Source: Gulbenkiania mobilis
GTDB lineage: Bacteria > Pseudomonadota > Gammaproteobacteria > Burkholderiales > Chromobacteriaceae
Reading direction: 5' to 3'
DNA: 64,000 bases
Assembly: GCA_004346645.1 (NCBI GenBank)
Contig: SMDA01000001.1
Coordinates: forward strand, 124,001-188,000
Both the position numbers and the translations under genes were made by a program. Below are positions 35,538 to 42,755 of the stretch, in pieces. The notes under the pieces were generated by a model. The model did not search any database, was not told the origin of the DNA, and saw nothing but the letters and a program-made list of their open reading frames with translations. Every line of letters starts with the position of its first letter. Positions within the stretch are counted from its first letter, which is position 1.

Positions 35538-35612
35538 GTACCGATGCATCGAGGGCGCAAATTTAGCCGGTTTCGCCGCCCTTGGCAAGGGCGGCGTCGG
35601 CTGGAAGCGCGC

Positions 35613-36638
35613 TCAAACCAGCTGGCGCGCTTCCAGTTCGGCCTTGAGGTAGGCGTACACGATCGGGGCAGCTGCCACGCCGGGCAGACCGAATACCGCC
35701 TCGGCGGCCAGCATTGCCACCATCAGCTCCCAGGCTTGGGCATTGATGCGGGCACCGATGATGCGCGCATTCAGCACGTACTCGAACTTGTGGATGATCA
35801 CCAAGAAGGCAAACGAGCCCAGGGCCGCCTGCAGCGAGTGCGAGAAGCTGACGGTGATGATGACCACGTTCGACATCAGGTTGCCCAGCACCGGCAGCAG
35901 GCCCAGGAGAAAGGTGAGCACGATCATCGTCTTGGTAAACGGCAGGTGGACCCCCAGGCCGGGCAGGACCAGCGCGAGGTACAGGGCGGTGAAGAGGGTG
36001 TTCAGGGCAGAAATCTTCACCTGCGCAAACACCACGTTGCGGAAGGCAGCGTTGAAGCGGGCGGCACGGTCGAGCAGGGCCTGCGCCAGCGGTCGGCGGC
36101 TGTTCTCCTCGATCACCTCGCGGAAGGCCACCATGATGCCCAGGATCACGCCCCACATCAGATGCATCATCAGCGCACCGGTTTCCCGGCCGGCCCGCTG
36201 CATCTCCACCGAATGGGTGCGTAGCCAGTGCACGAACCAGGCACGGATGTCCTCGGCGCTGTTGGGCAGGCTGGCCGTGACCCAGGTTGGCAGGCTGTCG
36301 CTGGCCTGCTCGATGATCTGGGCCATCTTCTCGAACAGCACCGATAGCCCGGCCTCGCTGCGGAATACGCCGCCCACCAGCAGCCAGAGCCCGACGATCA
36401 GCCCCAGCACCAGGAGGGAGATGGCGCCCACCACCAGTAGCTTGCCCCAGGTGCTGTGCAGTCCGCCGGCGGGGATGCGTGCCAGAAGATAGATGATGTT
36501 GAAGGTGATCAGCCCGGCCAGCACCGCCGGCACCAGGCCGAAGTGCAGCACCACGAACAGCGCGAACAGTGCGAACACGAGCGAGGCGGTTTCCGCCTGC
36601 ATGCGGGTCAGAGGAGGGAAAGGAGCGGGTTCTTGCAT
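35613..36638 (-). CDS. AI-2E family transporter (PerM/YdiK-like)
   Basis: A 341-aa polytopic membrane protein of the AI-2E exporter/UPF0118 family. It has about eight helices: an opening pair (ASLVFALFALFVVLHFGLVPAVLAGLITFNIIYLL), a soluble linker (about 90-150), then the conserved C-terminal half with FAQVKISALNTLFTALYLALVLPGLGV, FLLGLLPVLGNLMSNVVI and YVLNARIIGARINAQAWELMVAMLAAEAVFGLPGVAAAPIVYAYLKAEL. Family members have been linked to AI-2 export, sodium/proton exchange or osmoregulation, so the substrate is open. A GC hairpin follows (35574-35596) without a T-run. Confidence 0.85.
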   Translation of the reverse strand: MQEPAPFPPLTRMQAETASLVFALFALFVVLHFGLVPAVLAGLITFNIIYLLARIPAGGLHSTWGKLLVVGAISLLVLGLIVGLWLLVGGVFRSEAGLSVLFEKMAQIIEQASDSLPTWVTASLPNSAEDIRAWFVHWLRTHSVEMQRAGRETGALMMHLMWGVILGIMVAFREVIEENSRRPLAQALLDRAARFNAAFRNVVFAQVKISALNTLFTALYLALVLPGLGVHLPFTKTMIVLTFLLGLLPVLGNLMSNVVIITVSFSHSLQAALGSFAFLVIIHKFEYVLNARIIGARINAQAWELMVAMLAAEAVFGLPGVAAAPIVYAYLKAELEARQLV

Positions 36639-36661
36639 GGGGCCTCGTTGAGCGGTCGCAG

Positions 36662-36671
36662 GTTGGCCGAA
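36662..36671. repeat. Intergenic copy of the dispersed word (GTTGGCCGAA)
   Basis: Single copy, extended as GGTTGGCCGAAAGG, in the gap between the divergent AI-2E transporter and asparaginase genes. The rest of this 186-base gap shows no recognised element except the asparaginase ribosome site. Confidence 0.9.
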
Positions 36672-36824
36672 AGGCTACGTGCGGTATGTTGCGGATGTTG
36701 GGGGCGCGGATGCAGGCACTACCTGCAAAAACCGTGCGCCGGGGCGGCCATACCGAAGCGCGCAGTTTTTCTTTACCATGCCCACCATTTACACCCTGCT
36801 TGCGCACGATTCGGAGGAAAGTTC

Positions 36825-37823
36825 ATGGCCCGCATTCTAGCCCTTTATACCGGCGGCACCATCGGCATGGAGGCTACCCCGGCCGGGCTGGCCCCTGCCC
36901 CCGGCCTGTTGCCGCAGCTGATGGAGCGGCTGGCCGAACCCGGACGCACGGTGGAGGTGGTCGAGTATCCCGATCTGATCGACTCTTCGGCCATCACCGT
37001 GGCGCACTGGAACCGCCTGATCGATGATCTGGCCGAGGCGTGGCCGCGCTATGACGGCTTCGTGGTCATCCACGGTACCGATACCTTGGCCTATACCGCA
37101 AGCGTGCTGGCCTTCTCCTTGGCCGGACTGGACAAGCCTGTGGTGGTTACCGGCGCCCAGCTGCCGCTGGGGGAGGCACGCAGTGATGGTTGGGCCAACC
37201 TGAGCGATGCCCTGCTGGCCGCAAGCCAGCCCGATCTGGCCGAGGTGGTGGTGGCGTTCGACCGGCAGCTGCTGCGTGGCTGCCGGGCACGCAAGCTTGA
37301 TGCCGAAAGCTTTGCTGGCTTTAGTAGCCCCAACGCACCGCCCTTGGCCGAGTTTGGCATCACGCCACGCTGGTACCGATCACGCTGGCGTCAGCCGGGC
37401 AAGGGGCTTCGGCCAACCCGGCTGTCCTCCGACCGGGTGGCAGCCTTCTTCCTCACCCCGGGGATAAGTAGCCAGCTGATCGGTCACACCCTCGGGCAGA
37501 CACCGCTCGACGGGGCCGTGCTGATGAGCTACGGCAACGGCAACGCTCCGGCGGACGCGGCCCTGCTCGAAGGGGTCCGTCGTGCCACCGCGCGCGGCAC
37601 GCTGGTGGTCAACCTCACGCAAGTGGTCCGCGGCGCGGCGCAGTTCGGCGCCTATGCCATCAGCCAGCCCCTGGCCGCTGCCGGGGCCCTCTGCGGGCGG
37701 GACATGACCCCCGAGGCCGCCGTGGCCAAACTGTTGCTGCTGGCCTCGCAGCATCTGACGCCTCAGGCAAGACGCGAGGCTTTTGAAGAAGACTGGGCGG
37801 GCGAGGTGAGTGCGGCTGCCTAA
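36825..37823 (+). CDS. ansA: L-asparaginase, type I-like
   Basis: Hydrolyses asparagine to aspartate and ammonia. The 332-aa product has the two threonine sites of the family: MARILALYTGGTIGMEAT (first catalytic Thr, residue about 11) and GFVVIHGTDTLAYTASVLAF (second Thr-Asp pair). There is no signal peptide, so it is cytoplasmic and closer to type I. Other matches are KPVVVTGAQLPLGEARSDGWANL and YGNGNAPAD. The ATG has a GGAGG ribosome site. It is followed by an intrinsic terminator at 37923, within the repeat region. Confidence 0.92.
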   Translation: MARILALYTGGTIGMEATPAGLAPAPGLLPQLMERLAEPGRTVEVVEYPDLIDSSAITVAHWNRLIDDLAEAWPRYDGFVVIHGTDTLAYTASVLAFSLAGLDKPVVVTGAQLPLGEARSDGWANLSDALLAASQPDLAEVVVAFDRQLLRGCRARKLDAESFAGFSSPNAPPLAEFGITPRWYRSRWRQPGKGLRPTRLSSDRVAAFFLTPGISSQLIGHTLGQTPLDGAVLMSYGNGNAPADAALLEGVRRATARGTLVVNLTQVVRGAAQFGAYAISQPLAAAGALCGRDMTPEAAVAKLLLLASQHLTPQARREAFEEDWAGEVSAAA

Positions 37824-37872
37824 AAAACGGGCAGGATGAAGCTTTGGCTGACAGATCAGCAACTTGCGCCGG

Positions 37873-37918
37873 CTATCCACAGCTGGCGCACAAGCCTCTC
37901 CCCAAGGGTTGTGAAAAA
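37873..37918 (+). repeat. 46-base repeat, copy A (left of NadR-like gene)
   Basis: Begins CTATCCACAG and ends TGTGAAAAA. It shares length (46 bases) and both ends with copies B (37986) and D (38804). Both ends resemble DnaA boxes (CTATCCACA is 8 of 9). It is the most diverged of the three in its centre. Confidence 0.75.
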
Positions 37919-37922
37919 CACT

Positions 37923-37942
37923 GCGGCGATTGCCGCTTTTTT
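37923..37942 (+). terminator. Intrinsic terminator after ansA
   Basis: Stem GCGGC/GCCGC with a GATT loop (37923-37936), followed by TTTTTT (37937-37942). The T-run is also the start of the 14-base inverted repeat that flanks the NadR-like gene. Confidence 0.8.
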
Positions 37943-37950
37943 GTGCAGTG
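37937..37950 (+). repeat. Left arm of 14-base inverted repeat flanking the NadR-like gene
   Basis: TTTTTTGTGCAGTG; its exact reverse complement CACTGCACAAAAAA stands at 38746-38759, on the other side of the kinase gene about 800 bases away. The next ten bases outward match in 6 positions. Confidence 0.75.
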
Positions 37951-37985
37951 GGCGCCGGGCCGCCTCCAGCAAGGGTCCTGTTGGG

Positions 37986-38031
37986 TTTTCCACAGTCCGC
38001 ACACAGGGCTCTCCCCAGCGGCTGTGAAAAA
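37986..38031 (+). repeat. 46-base repeat, copy B
   Basis: Begins TTTTCCACAG, has CACACAGGGCT in the centre (shared exactly with copy D) and ends CTGTGAAAAA. The two ends are near-complementary (TTTTCCACAG against CTGTGAAAAA), so the element can fold back. It lies 39 bases before the kinase start. Confidence 0.8.
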
Positions 38032-38070
38032 GCGTCCGGCCCGGTAGGGCGGTCACCGTATAATGAAGCC

Positions 38071-38649
38071 ATGCCTGTCGTGAACGATGTCCTGTCAAGG
38101 CCGCCGCTTGGGCTGGCGCTGGCGCTGCTGGGGCCCGAATCCAGCGGCAAGAGCACGTTGGCCCGTGACCTGGCGTCCACTCTGACGCAAGCCGGGGTGC
38201 AGGTGGCGCTGGTGGAGGAGTATGCCCGCGCCTACTATGCAGAACGTCCTTACCGGCCCACCCTGTCCGACGTGGAGGCGATCGCCCGCACGCAACGGGA
38301 ACACGAACTGTCGGCACGCCTGCGCGCCGACCTGGTGCTGTGCGATACCGCCGGTCTCACTACCGCCCTTTGGGCGGAGGTGGGCTTCGGGCACTGTCCC
38401 CGCTGGCTTGCAGAGGACGCACGGCGCCCCTATCTCCTAAGGGTACTGGTGCTGCCCGACATCCCTTGGTCGCCCGACCCGCTGCGCAGCCATCCGCACG
38501 CCCGCTGGGCCCTGCTCGAACGTCACCGGGACTGGCTGCGCGCCGCCGGCCTCCCCTGGACGGAAGTGGGGGGTAGCCGTGAGGCGCGGGTCGCGTCGGT
38601 GCTCGCCGCCCTGCGCATGCTGTGGCCCTCCGGGTTGCCCAAAATTTGA
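38071..38649 (+). CDS. NadR-like AAA ATPase / nicotinamide riboside kinase-like protein
   Basis: A 192-aa P-loop protein resembling the C-terminal kinase domain of NadR: Walker A ALLGPESSGKSTLARDLA (about residues 18-35), VALVEEYARAYY, then LVLCDTAGLTTALWAEVGFG (the IDTD-like strand), and VLVLPDIPWSPDPLRSHP matching the NadR NTPWVxDGLR segment. It would phosphorylate nicotinamide riboside to NMN. The adenylyltransferase half of NadR is missing. The ATG has no Shine-Dalgarno; instead TATAAT sits six bases upstream (38059-38064), so a leaderless transcript is possible. Flanked by repeats A/B and C/D and a 14-base inverted repeat, hinting at a cassette-like origin. Confidence 0.78.
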   Translation: MPVVNDVLSRPPLGLALALLGPESSGKSTLARDLASTLTQAGVQVALVEEYARAYYAERPYRPTLSDVEAIARTQREHELSARLRADLVLCDTAGLTTALWAEVGFGHCPRWLAEDARRPYLLRVLVLPDIPWSPDPLRSHPHARWALLERHRDWLRAAGLPWTEVGGSREARVASVLAALRMLWPSGLPKI

Positions 38650-38691
38650 GCGCCCTCGGAAATAGTCCATGTTTTCATCCCCTTGCGCGCT

Positions 38692-38737
38692 CTGTCCACA
38701 GGCCCTGCACAGGGCTGTACAGTGTGGTGGTGGATAG
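38692..38737 (+). repeat. 46-base repeat, copy C (decayed)
   Basis: Begins CTGTCCACAG and shares GCACAGGGCTGT with copy D, but its right end no longer has the TGTGAAAAA terminus. It starts 42 bases after the NadR-like stop codon. Confidence 0.6.
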
Positions 38738-38745
38738 CCGGGGCG

Positions 38746-38759
38746 CACTGCACAAAAAA
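38746..38759 (-). repeat. Right arm of 14-base inverted repeat flanking the NadR-like gene
   Basis: CACTGCACAAAAAA, the exact reverse complement of 37937-37950. Confidence 0.75.
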
Positions 38760-38803
38760 CAGGCATAAGAAAAATGTTTCGAACAAACAGGCGCTTGATG
38801 TGC

Positions 38804-38849
38804 CTATCCACAGCCCACACACAGGGCTGTCCAGACTGGATGTGAAAAA
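38804..38849 (+). repeat. 46-base repeat, copy D, abutting the S4-protein start codon
   Basis: Begins CTATCCACAG, has CACACAGGGCT in the centre and ends TGTGAAAAA at the base before the ATG of the S4 gene (38850). If functional it would provide the 5' leader or operator of that gene, which otherwise lacks a clear ribosome site. Confidence 0.8.
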
Positions 38850-39071
38850 ATGCATGAAACCTATACGTTGACCACCGACTACATCGCTCTGTGCGACCTG
38901 CTCAAGACCTGCGGCATCAGCGAGACCGGCGGTCAGGCCAAGCACACGATCGCAGAAGGGCGGGTGCAGGTGGACGGCCAGACCGAACTGCGCAAGACCT
39001 GCAAGATCCGCGCGGGGCAGGTGGTCAGCGGTGATGGCTTCCAGATCGATGTGGTGGCCGGGCATGACTGA
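38850..39071 (+). CDS. S4-domain RNA-binding protein (YbcJ-like)
   Basis: A 73-aa protein that is almost entirely an S4 RNA-binding fold: YIALCDLLKTCGISETGGQAKHTIAEGRVQVDGQTELRKTCKIRAGQVV. This is the pattern of E. coli YbcJ, where the GGQAK, EGxVxVDG and R-KxC-KI-xGQ elements contact RNA. It lacks any enzymatic domain. There is no good Shine-Dalgarno; the 46-base repeat D ends at its start codon. Its last codons overlap the next gene by eight bases, so the two are co-translated. Confidence 0.88.
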   Translation: MHETYTLTTDYIALCDLLKTCGISETGGQAKHTIAEGRVQVDGQTELRKTCKIRAGQVVSGDGFQIDVVAGHD

Positions 39072-39252
39072 GCCGGACGACGTGTTCGACCCCGAACCGG
39101 AAGCGCCGCTGCCGCCCGAGGAAGGCATGTGCTGCGGCAGCGGATGCGAGCCCTGCGTATGGGACACCTACAACCTTGAGCTGGCCCGCTATCGCGAAAG
39201 GCTGGCCCAGTGGCAAGCGCGCGAGGCGGCGCGTGCCACGGAAGGGCACTGA
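39064..39252 (+). CDS. Oxidoreductase-like domain small cysteine-rich protein
   Basis: A 62-aa protein with an acidic N-terminus (DDVFDPEPEAPLPPEEG) and the cluster MCCGSGCEPCVWDTYNLELARYRERLAQW, the signature of the 'oxidoreductase-like' domain, also found at the N-terminus of some eukaryotic proteins. Four cysteines within eight residues suggest metal or Fe-S binding. Function unknown. Start ATG at 39064 overlaps the S4 gene by eight bases and its stop codon overlaps the next ATG (TGATG), giving a three-gene chain. The start at MTEPDDVF was chosen over upstream in-frame codons that lie within the S4 gene. Confidence 0.82.
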   Translation: MTEPDDVFDPEPEAPLPPEEGMCCGSGCEPCVWDTYNLELARYRERLAQWQAREAARATEGH

Positions 39253-40103
39253 TGGCAACGATCGACCTGCACTTTCACTCCAATGCTTCGGATGGAGGAC
39301 TCGCGCCCGGGGCGGTGATCGCCCGCGCCCATGAACGCGGCGCCACCCTGGTGGCACTGACCGACCACGACTGCACCGCGGGCCTTGCCGAGGCGGCGGC
39401 CACTGCTGCCAGTCTGGGGGTGGGCTTCGTTCCCGGAGTGGAAATCTCGGTCACCTGGAACCAGCGGCATACCCTGCACATCGTCGGACTGGGCATCGAC
39501 CCTGCCCATCCGGCGCTGATGGCCGGCCTGAAGTCCATCCGTGACGGACGTATCGAGCGGGCACGGGCAATGTCCGCCTCGCTGGAGGCGGTGGGCATCC
39601 GGGGGGCTTTTGAGGGAGCGATGGCCTTGTGCGACAACCCGGAAATGATCGGGCGCACCCATTTCGCGCGCTTCCTGGTGCAGGCCGGTCACGTGCGAGA
39701 TGTGAAGGCAGTTTTCCGCAAGTACCTCACCGGCAACAAGCCCGGATACGTGCCGCACCAGTGGGCAGGGTTGGCCGAAGCCGTGGGCTGGATTCGGGCC
39801 GCCGGCGGCATCGCGGTGATTGCCCACCCCGGCCGCTACGACATGGGGCGCACCCTGATCGAGCGGCTGATCTTCGACTTCAAGGACGCCGGTGGCGAAG
39901 CTATCGAGGTGGTCAGCGGCAGCCATAGTCTAGATGATATGCATCGATTTGCCCTGATTGCCGACCGTTATGGCTTGCTGGCCAGTGCGGGCAGCGACTT
40001 CCATGCCCCGGGCGAGGGCGGGCGTGACGTTGGCAGCACCACCGACCTGCCACCCGTGTGCGTGCCGGTATGGACACGGCTGCAGCCCCTGGCAGCAGCC
40101 TAA
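39252..40103 (+). CDS. PHP-domain phosphatase (RNase AM / YciV-like)
   Basis: A 283-aa metal-dependent phosphoesterase. It opens with the PHP motif IDLHFHSNASDGGLAP, followed by LVALTDHDCTAGLAEA and GVEISVTWNQRHTLHIVGLGID. Later metal ligands lie in GGIAVIAHPGRYDM and LASAGSDFHAPGEGGRDVG. Such proteins hydrolyse 3',5'-nucleoside bisphosphates or short RNA 5' ends. The ATG overlaps the stop of the oxidoreductase-like gene; ORF continuation upstream is unrelated. It precedes yciO by 18 bases, as yciV and yciO are linked in E. coli. Confidence 0.9.
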   Translation: MATIDLHFHSNASDGGLAPGAVIARAHERGATLVALTDHDCTAGLAEAAATAASLGVGFVPGVEISVTWNQRHTLHIVGLGIDPAHPALMAGLKSIRDGRIERARAMSASLEAVGIRGAFEGAMALCDNPEMIGRTHFARFLVQAGHVRDVKAVFRKYLTGNKPGYVPHQWAGLAEAVGWIRAAGGIAVIAHPGRYDMGRTLIERLIFDFKDAGGEAIEVVSGSHSLDDMHRFALIADRYGLLASAGSDFHAPGEGGRDVGSTTDLPPVCVPVWTRLQPLAAA

Positions 40104-40121
40104 GATTAAGGACCTTCAAAC

Positions 40122-40742
40122 ATGTCGCAGTTCTTTGCCGTTCACCCCGACAACCCGCAGCAGCGCCTGATCCGCGAAGCGGTCAAGCTGCTGCGCGAAG
40201 GCGCGGTGATCGTCTATCCCACCGACTCCTGCTATGCGCTGGGCTGCCAGATCGGGGATAAGGCCGCCATGGAGCGGCTTCTGGCGATCCGCCAGATCGA
40301 CCTCAAGCACCATCTCACCCTGGTCTGTCACGACCTGTCCGAACTGGCCAACTATGCCCGGGTAGACAATGCGCAGTTCCGCATGCTGAAGGCCGCCACG
40401 CCGGGGAGCTACACCTTCATTCTGCAGGCCACGCGCGAAGTGCCGCGCCGTCTGCTGCATCCCAAGCGCTCCACCATCGGCCTGCGCGTACCCGATCACA
40501 AGGTGGCGCTGGCCCTGCTGGAGGAGCTGGGCGAGCCCATCCTGTCATGCACACTGATGCTGCCTGGCGACCAGGAGCCGCTGACCGACCCCTACGAGAT
40601 CCGCGACCGGCTGGAGCACAGCGTCGACCTCATCATCGACGGCGGCTGGTGCGGAACCGAGCCCACCACCGTGATCGACATGACCGATGGCGTAGAGCTG
40701 GTACGCCGAGGCCGTGGCGACCCTGCCCCGTTTGGCCTGTGA
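40122..40742 (+). CDS. yciO: L-threonylcarbamoyladenylate synthase family protein YciO
   Basis: A 206-aa YrdC/Sua5-fold protein. Family motifs are LREGAVIVYPTDSCYALGCQIGDKAAMERLLAIRQ, LTLVCHDLSELANYARVDN, YTFILQATREVPRRLLHPKRSTIGLRVPDH. YciO proteins resemble TsaC, which makes threonylcarbamoyl-AMP for t6A tRNA modification, but are a separate subgroup with debated activity. It overlaps nothing upstream (18 bases after the PHP gene) and is followed 16 bases later by the site-2 protease gene, consistent with one operon through trpS. Confidence 0.92.
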   Translation: MSQFFAVHPDNPQQRLIREAVKLLREGAVIVYPTDSCYALGCQIGDKAAMERLLAIRQIDLKHHLTLVCHDLSELANYARVDNAQFRMLKAATPGSYTFILQATREVPRRLLHPKRSTIGLRVPDHKVALALLEELGEPILSCTLMLPGDQEPLTDPYEIRDRLEHSVDLIIDGGWCGTEPTTVIDMTDGVELVRRGRGDPAPFGL

Positions 40743-40758
40743 CCGCTGCAAGGACCCC

Positions 40759-41391
40759 ATGGAAGACCTGATCCAGAAAATCACCATCTACGCGCTGCCG
40801 GTACTGTTTGCCATCACCCTGCACGAGGCCGCCCATGCCTATGCAGCCAAGCGCTTTGGCGATGCCACCGCCTACATGCTGGGGCGCATGACGCTCAACC
40901 CGCTCAAGCACATCGATCCGATCGGCACAGTGCTGCTGCCCTTGCTGTCCGTCACGCTCGGCGGCTTCATTTTCGGCTACGCCAAGCCCGTGCCCGTCAA
41001 CTACGGTGCCTTGCGCAACCTGCGCTCGGGCATGCGCTGGGTGGCGGCCGCCGGGCCGCTGGCCAACCTGGCGATGATGTTCATGTGGGTGCTTCTGCTG
41101 CGGCTGGCGCTGATCATGGACAACGCCTACACCGAACCGCTGATGCTGATGAGCAAGGCGGGCATCCAGATCAACATCGTGCTCATGGTGCTGAACCTGC
41201 TGCCACTGCCACCGCTGGACGGCTCACGCATTGTGGAGAGCTTTCTGCCGCCGCGCCTGGCCTGGCAGTATGGCCGGCTGGAGCCGTATGGCATGTGGAT
41301 ACTGCTGGCGCTGCTCGTGACGGGTGGTCTTTCGGTGATCCTGCGGCCTTTCCTCAGCCTGATGTATGATCTGGTCGGCCTGTTCTTCTGA
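40759..41391 (+). CDS. Site-2 protease family (M50) membrane metallopeptidase
   Basis: A 210-aa polytopic membrane zinc protease of the compact, PDZ-less M50 group. The zinc site HEAAHAYAAKRFGD is in the first helix (residues about 22-26 HExxH), and the third ligand lies in NLLPLPPLDGSRIVE (LDG motif). Between them is GRMTLNPLKHIDPIGTVLLPLL. Such enzymes cut membrane-embedded substrates; the substrate here is unknown. The start ATG at 40759 was chosen. It stands 36 bases before trpS. Confidence 0.9.
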   Translation: MEDLIQKITIYALPVLFAITLHEAAHAYAAKRFGDATAYMLGRMTLNPLKHIDPIGTVLLPLLSVTLGGFIFGYAKPVPVNYGALRNLRSGMRWVAAAGPLANLAMMFMWVLLLRLALIMDNAYTEPLMLMSKAGIQINIVLMVLNLLPLPPLDGSRIVESFLPPRLAWQYGRLEPYGMWILLALLVTGGLSVILRPFLSLMYDLVGLFF

Positions 41392-41427
41392 CCGTAACCG
41401 AACCAGATTCAAGAGAGTTTCCTCACC

Positions 41428-42624
41428 ATGCACGCAGAACGCATTCTTTCCGGCATGCGCCCCACCGGCAGCCTGCACCTTGGCCACTACCACGGCGTGA
41501 TCAAGAACTGGGTGGCGCTGCAGCACAGCCATGAATGCTTTTTCATGGTGGCCGATTGGCATGCGCTCACCACCAACTTCGACGATGTGTCGGTGATCGG
41601 CCGCTCGATCAACGAGATGGTCATCGACTGGCTGGCCTCGGGTGTGGATCCTGAAAAGTCCACCATCTTCGTGCAGTCCCGCGTGCCTCAGCACGCCGAG
41701 TTGCACCTGGCTCTGTCCATGGTGACGCCGTTGTCGTGGCTGGAGCGTGTGCCCACCTACAAGGATCAGCTGGAAAAGCTGAGCCACAAGGATCTGACCA
41801 CCTACGGCTTCCTGGGCTACCCACTGCTGCAGGCTGCCGATATCCTGGTCTACAAGGCCGGCCTGGTGCCGGTGGGCGAAGATCAGGTACCGCACATCGA
41901 GCTGACCCGCGAAGTGGCGCGTCGTTTCAACCACATGTTCGGTCGCGAGCCCAACTTTGAGGAGCTGGCCCGTGCCGCTGTGAAGAAGATCGGCAAGGCC
42001 GGCAGGCAGTTCGAAGCGCTGCGCACCGCCTACTTGCAGGGGGGGGATGCCGAGGCGCTGGAAAAGGCACGGGCAATCCTGGCCGCCAGCCAGAATCTGG
42101 GTGCGGCCGACCGGGAGCGGCTGACCGGATGGCTGGAAAACAAGGGCAAAACTATCCTGCCCGAATGTGAGGCCAAGCTCACCGCTGCTTCTAAGATGCC
42201 GGGGCTGGATGGACAGAAGATGTCCAAGTCCTATGGCAACACCATCACCATGCGCGAAGCGCCCGAGGCGGTGTCCAAGAAGATCCGTGCCATGCCTACC
42301 GACCCGGCGCGGGTGCGCCGTACCGACCCGGGCACTCCGGAGAAATGCCCCGTCTGGCAGCTGCACGAGGTCTACAGTGATGGCGATACCAAGGCATGGG
42401 TGCAGGCCGGCTGTACCAGCGCCGGCATTGGCTGTCTGGACTGCAAGCAGCCGGTGATCGATGCGGTGGTGCGCGAGCAGCAGCCGATGTTCGAACGCGC
42501 AGAACGATACGTTTCCAACCCGAAACTGGTGGCCGAAATCCTCGCCGAAGGCAATGCACGGGCCGAAAAGGTAGCGCGCGAAACCATGCGTGACGTGCGT
42601 GCTGCGATGGGGCTGGGTGCCTGA
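41428..42624 (+). CDS. trpS: Tryptophan--tRNA ligase
   Basis: Class I aminoacyl-tRNA synthetase charging tRNA-Trp. The 398-aa product has the signature HIGH-type motif GSLHLGHYHGVI (about residues 14-25) and KMSKS in QKMSKSYGNTI (about 270). This is the longer bacterial form, with a C-terminal extension including SAGIGCLDCKQPVID whose two cysteines could bind metal. The start ATG has upstream GAGAG. A strong terminator follows at 42656. Confidence 0.96.
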   Translation: MHAERILSGMRPTGSLHLGHYHGVIKNWVALQHSHECFFMVADWHALTTNFDDVSVIGRSINEMVIDWLASGVDPEKSTIFVQSRVPQHAELHLALSMVTPLSWLERVPTYKDQLEKLSHKDLTTYGFLGYPLLQAADILVYKAGLVPVGEDQVPHIELTREVARRFNHMFGREPNFEELARAAVKKIGKAGRQFEALRTAYLQGGDAEALEKARAILAASQNLGAADRERLTGWLENKGKTILPECEAKLTAASKMPGLDGQKMSKSYGNTITMREAPEAVSKKIRAMPTDPARVRRTDPGTPEKCPVWQLHEVYSDGDTKAWVQAGCTSAGIGCLDCKQPVIDAVVREQQPMFERAERYVSNPKLVAEILAEGNARAEKVARETMRDVRAAMGLGA

Positions 42625-42655
42625 AGCCGTATTGGAAGCGCCACCTTTTCCATAC

Positions 42656-42678
42656 AAGCGGGCTCAGGCCCGCTTTTT
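42656..42678 (+). terminator. Intrinsic terminator after trpS
   Basis: Stem AGCGGGC/GCCCGCT (42657-42663, 42668-42674) with a TCAG loop and a TTTTT run (42674-42678). Confidence 0.9.
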
Positions 42679-42755
42679 CGTGTCCATGACCGTATGGCGG
42701 TCGCCACGGTCGCCCGCGTACAATCTTTCTTCCTCCTGCCGCTCCGTGCTTGCCG

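Noticed and set aside
35574-35596. Intrinsic terminator after the AI-2E transporter
   Set aside because: The GC hairpin is good, but on the minus strand it is followed by AAACCGG rather than a T-run.
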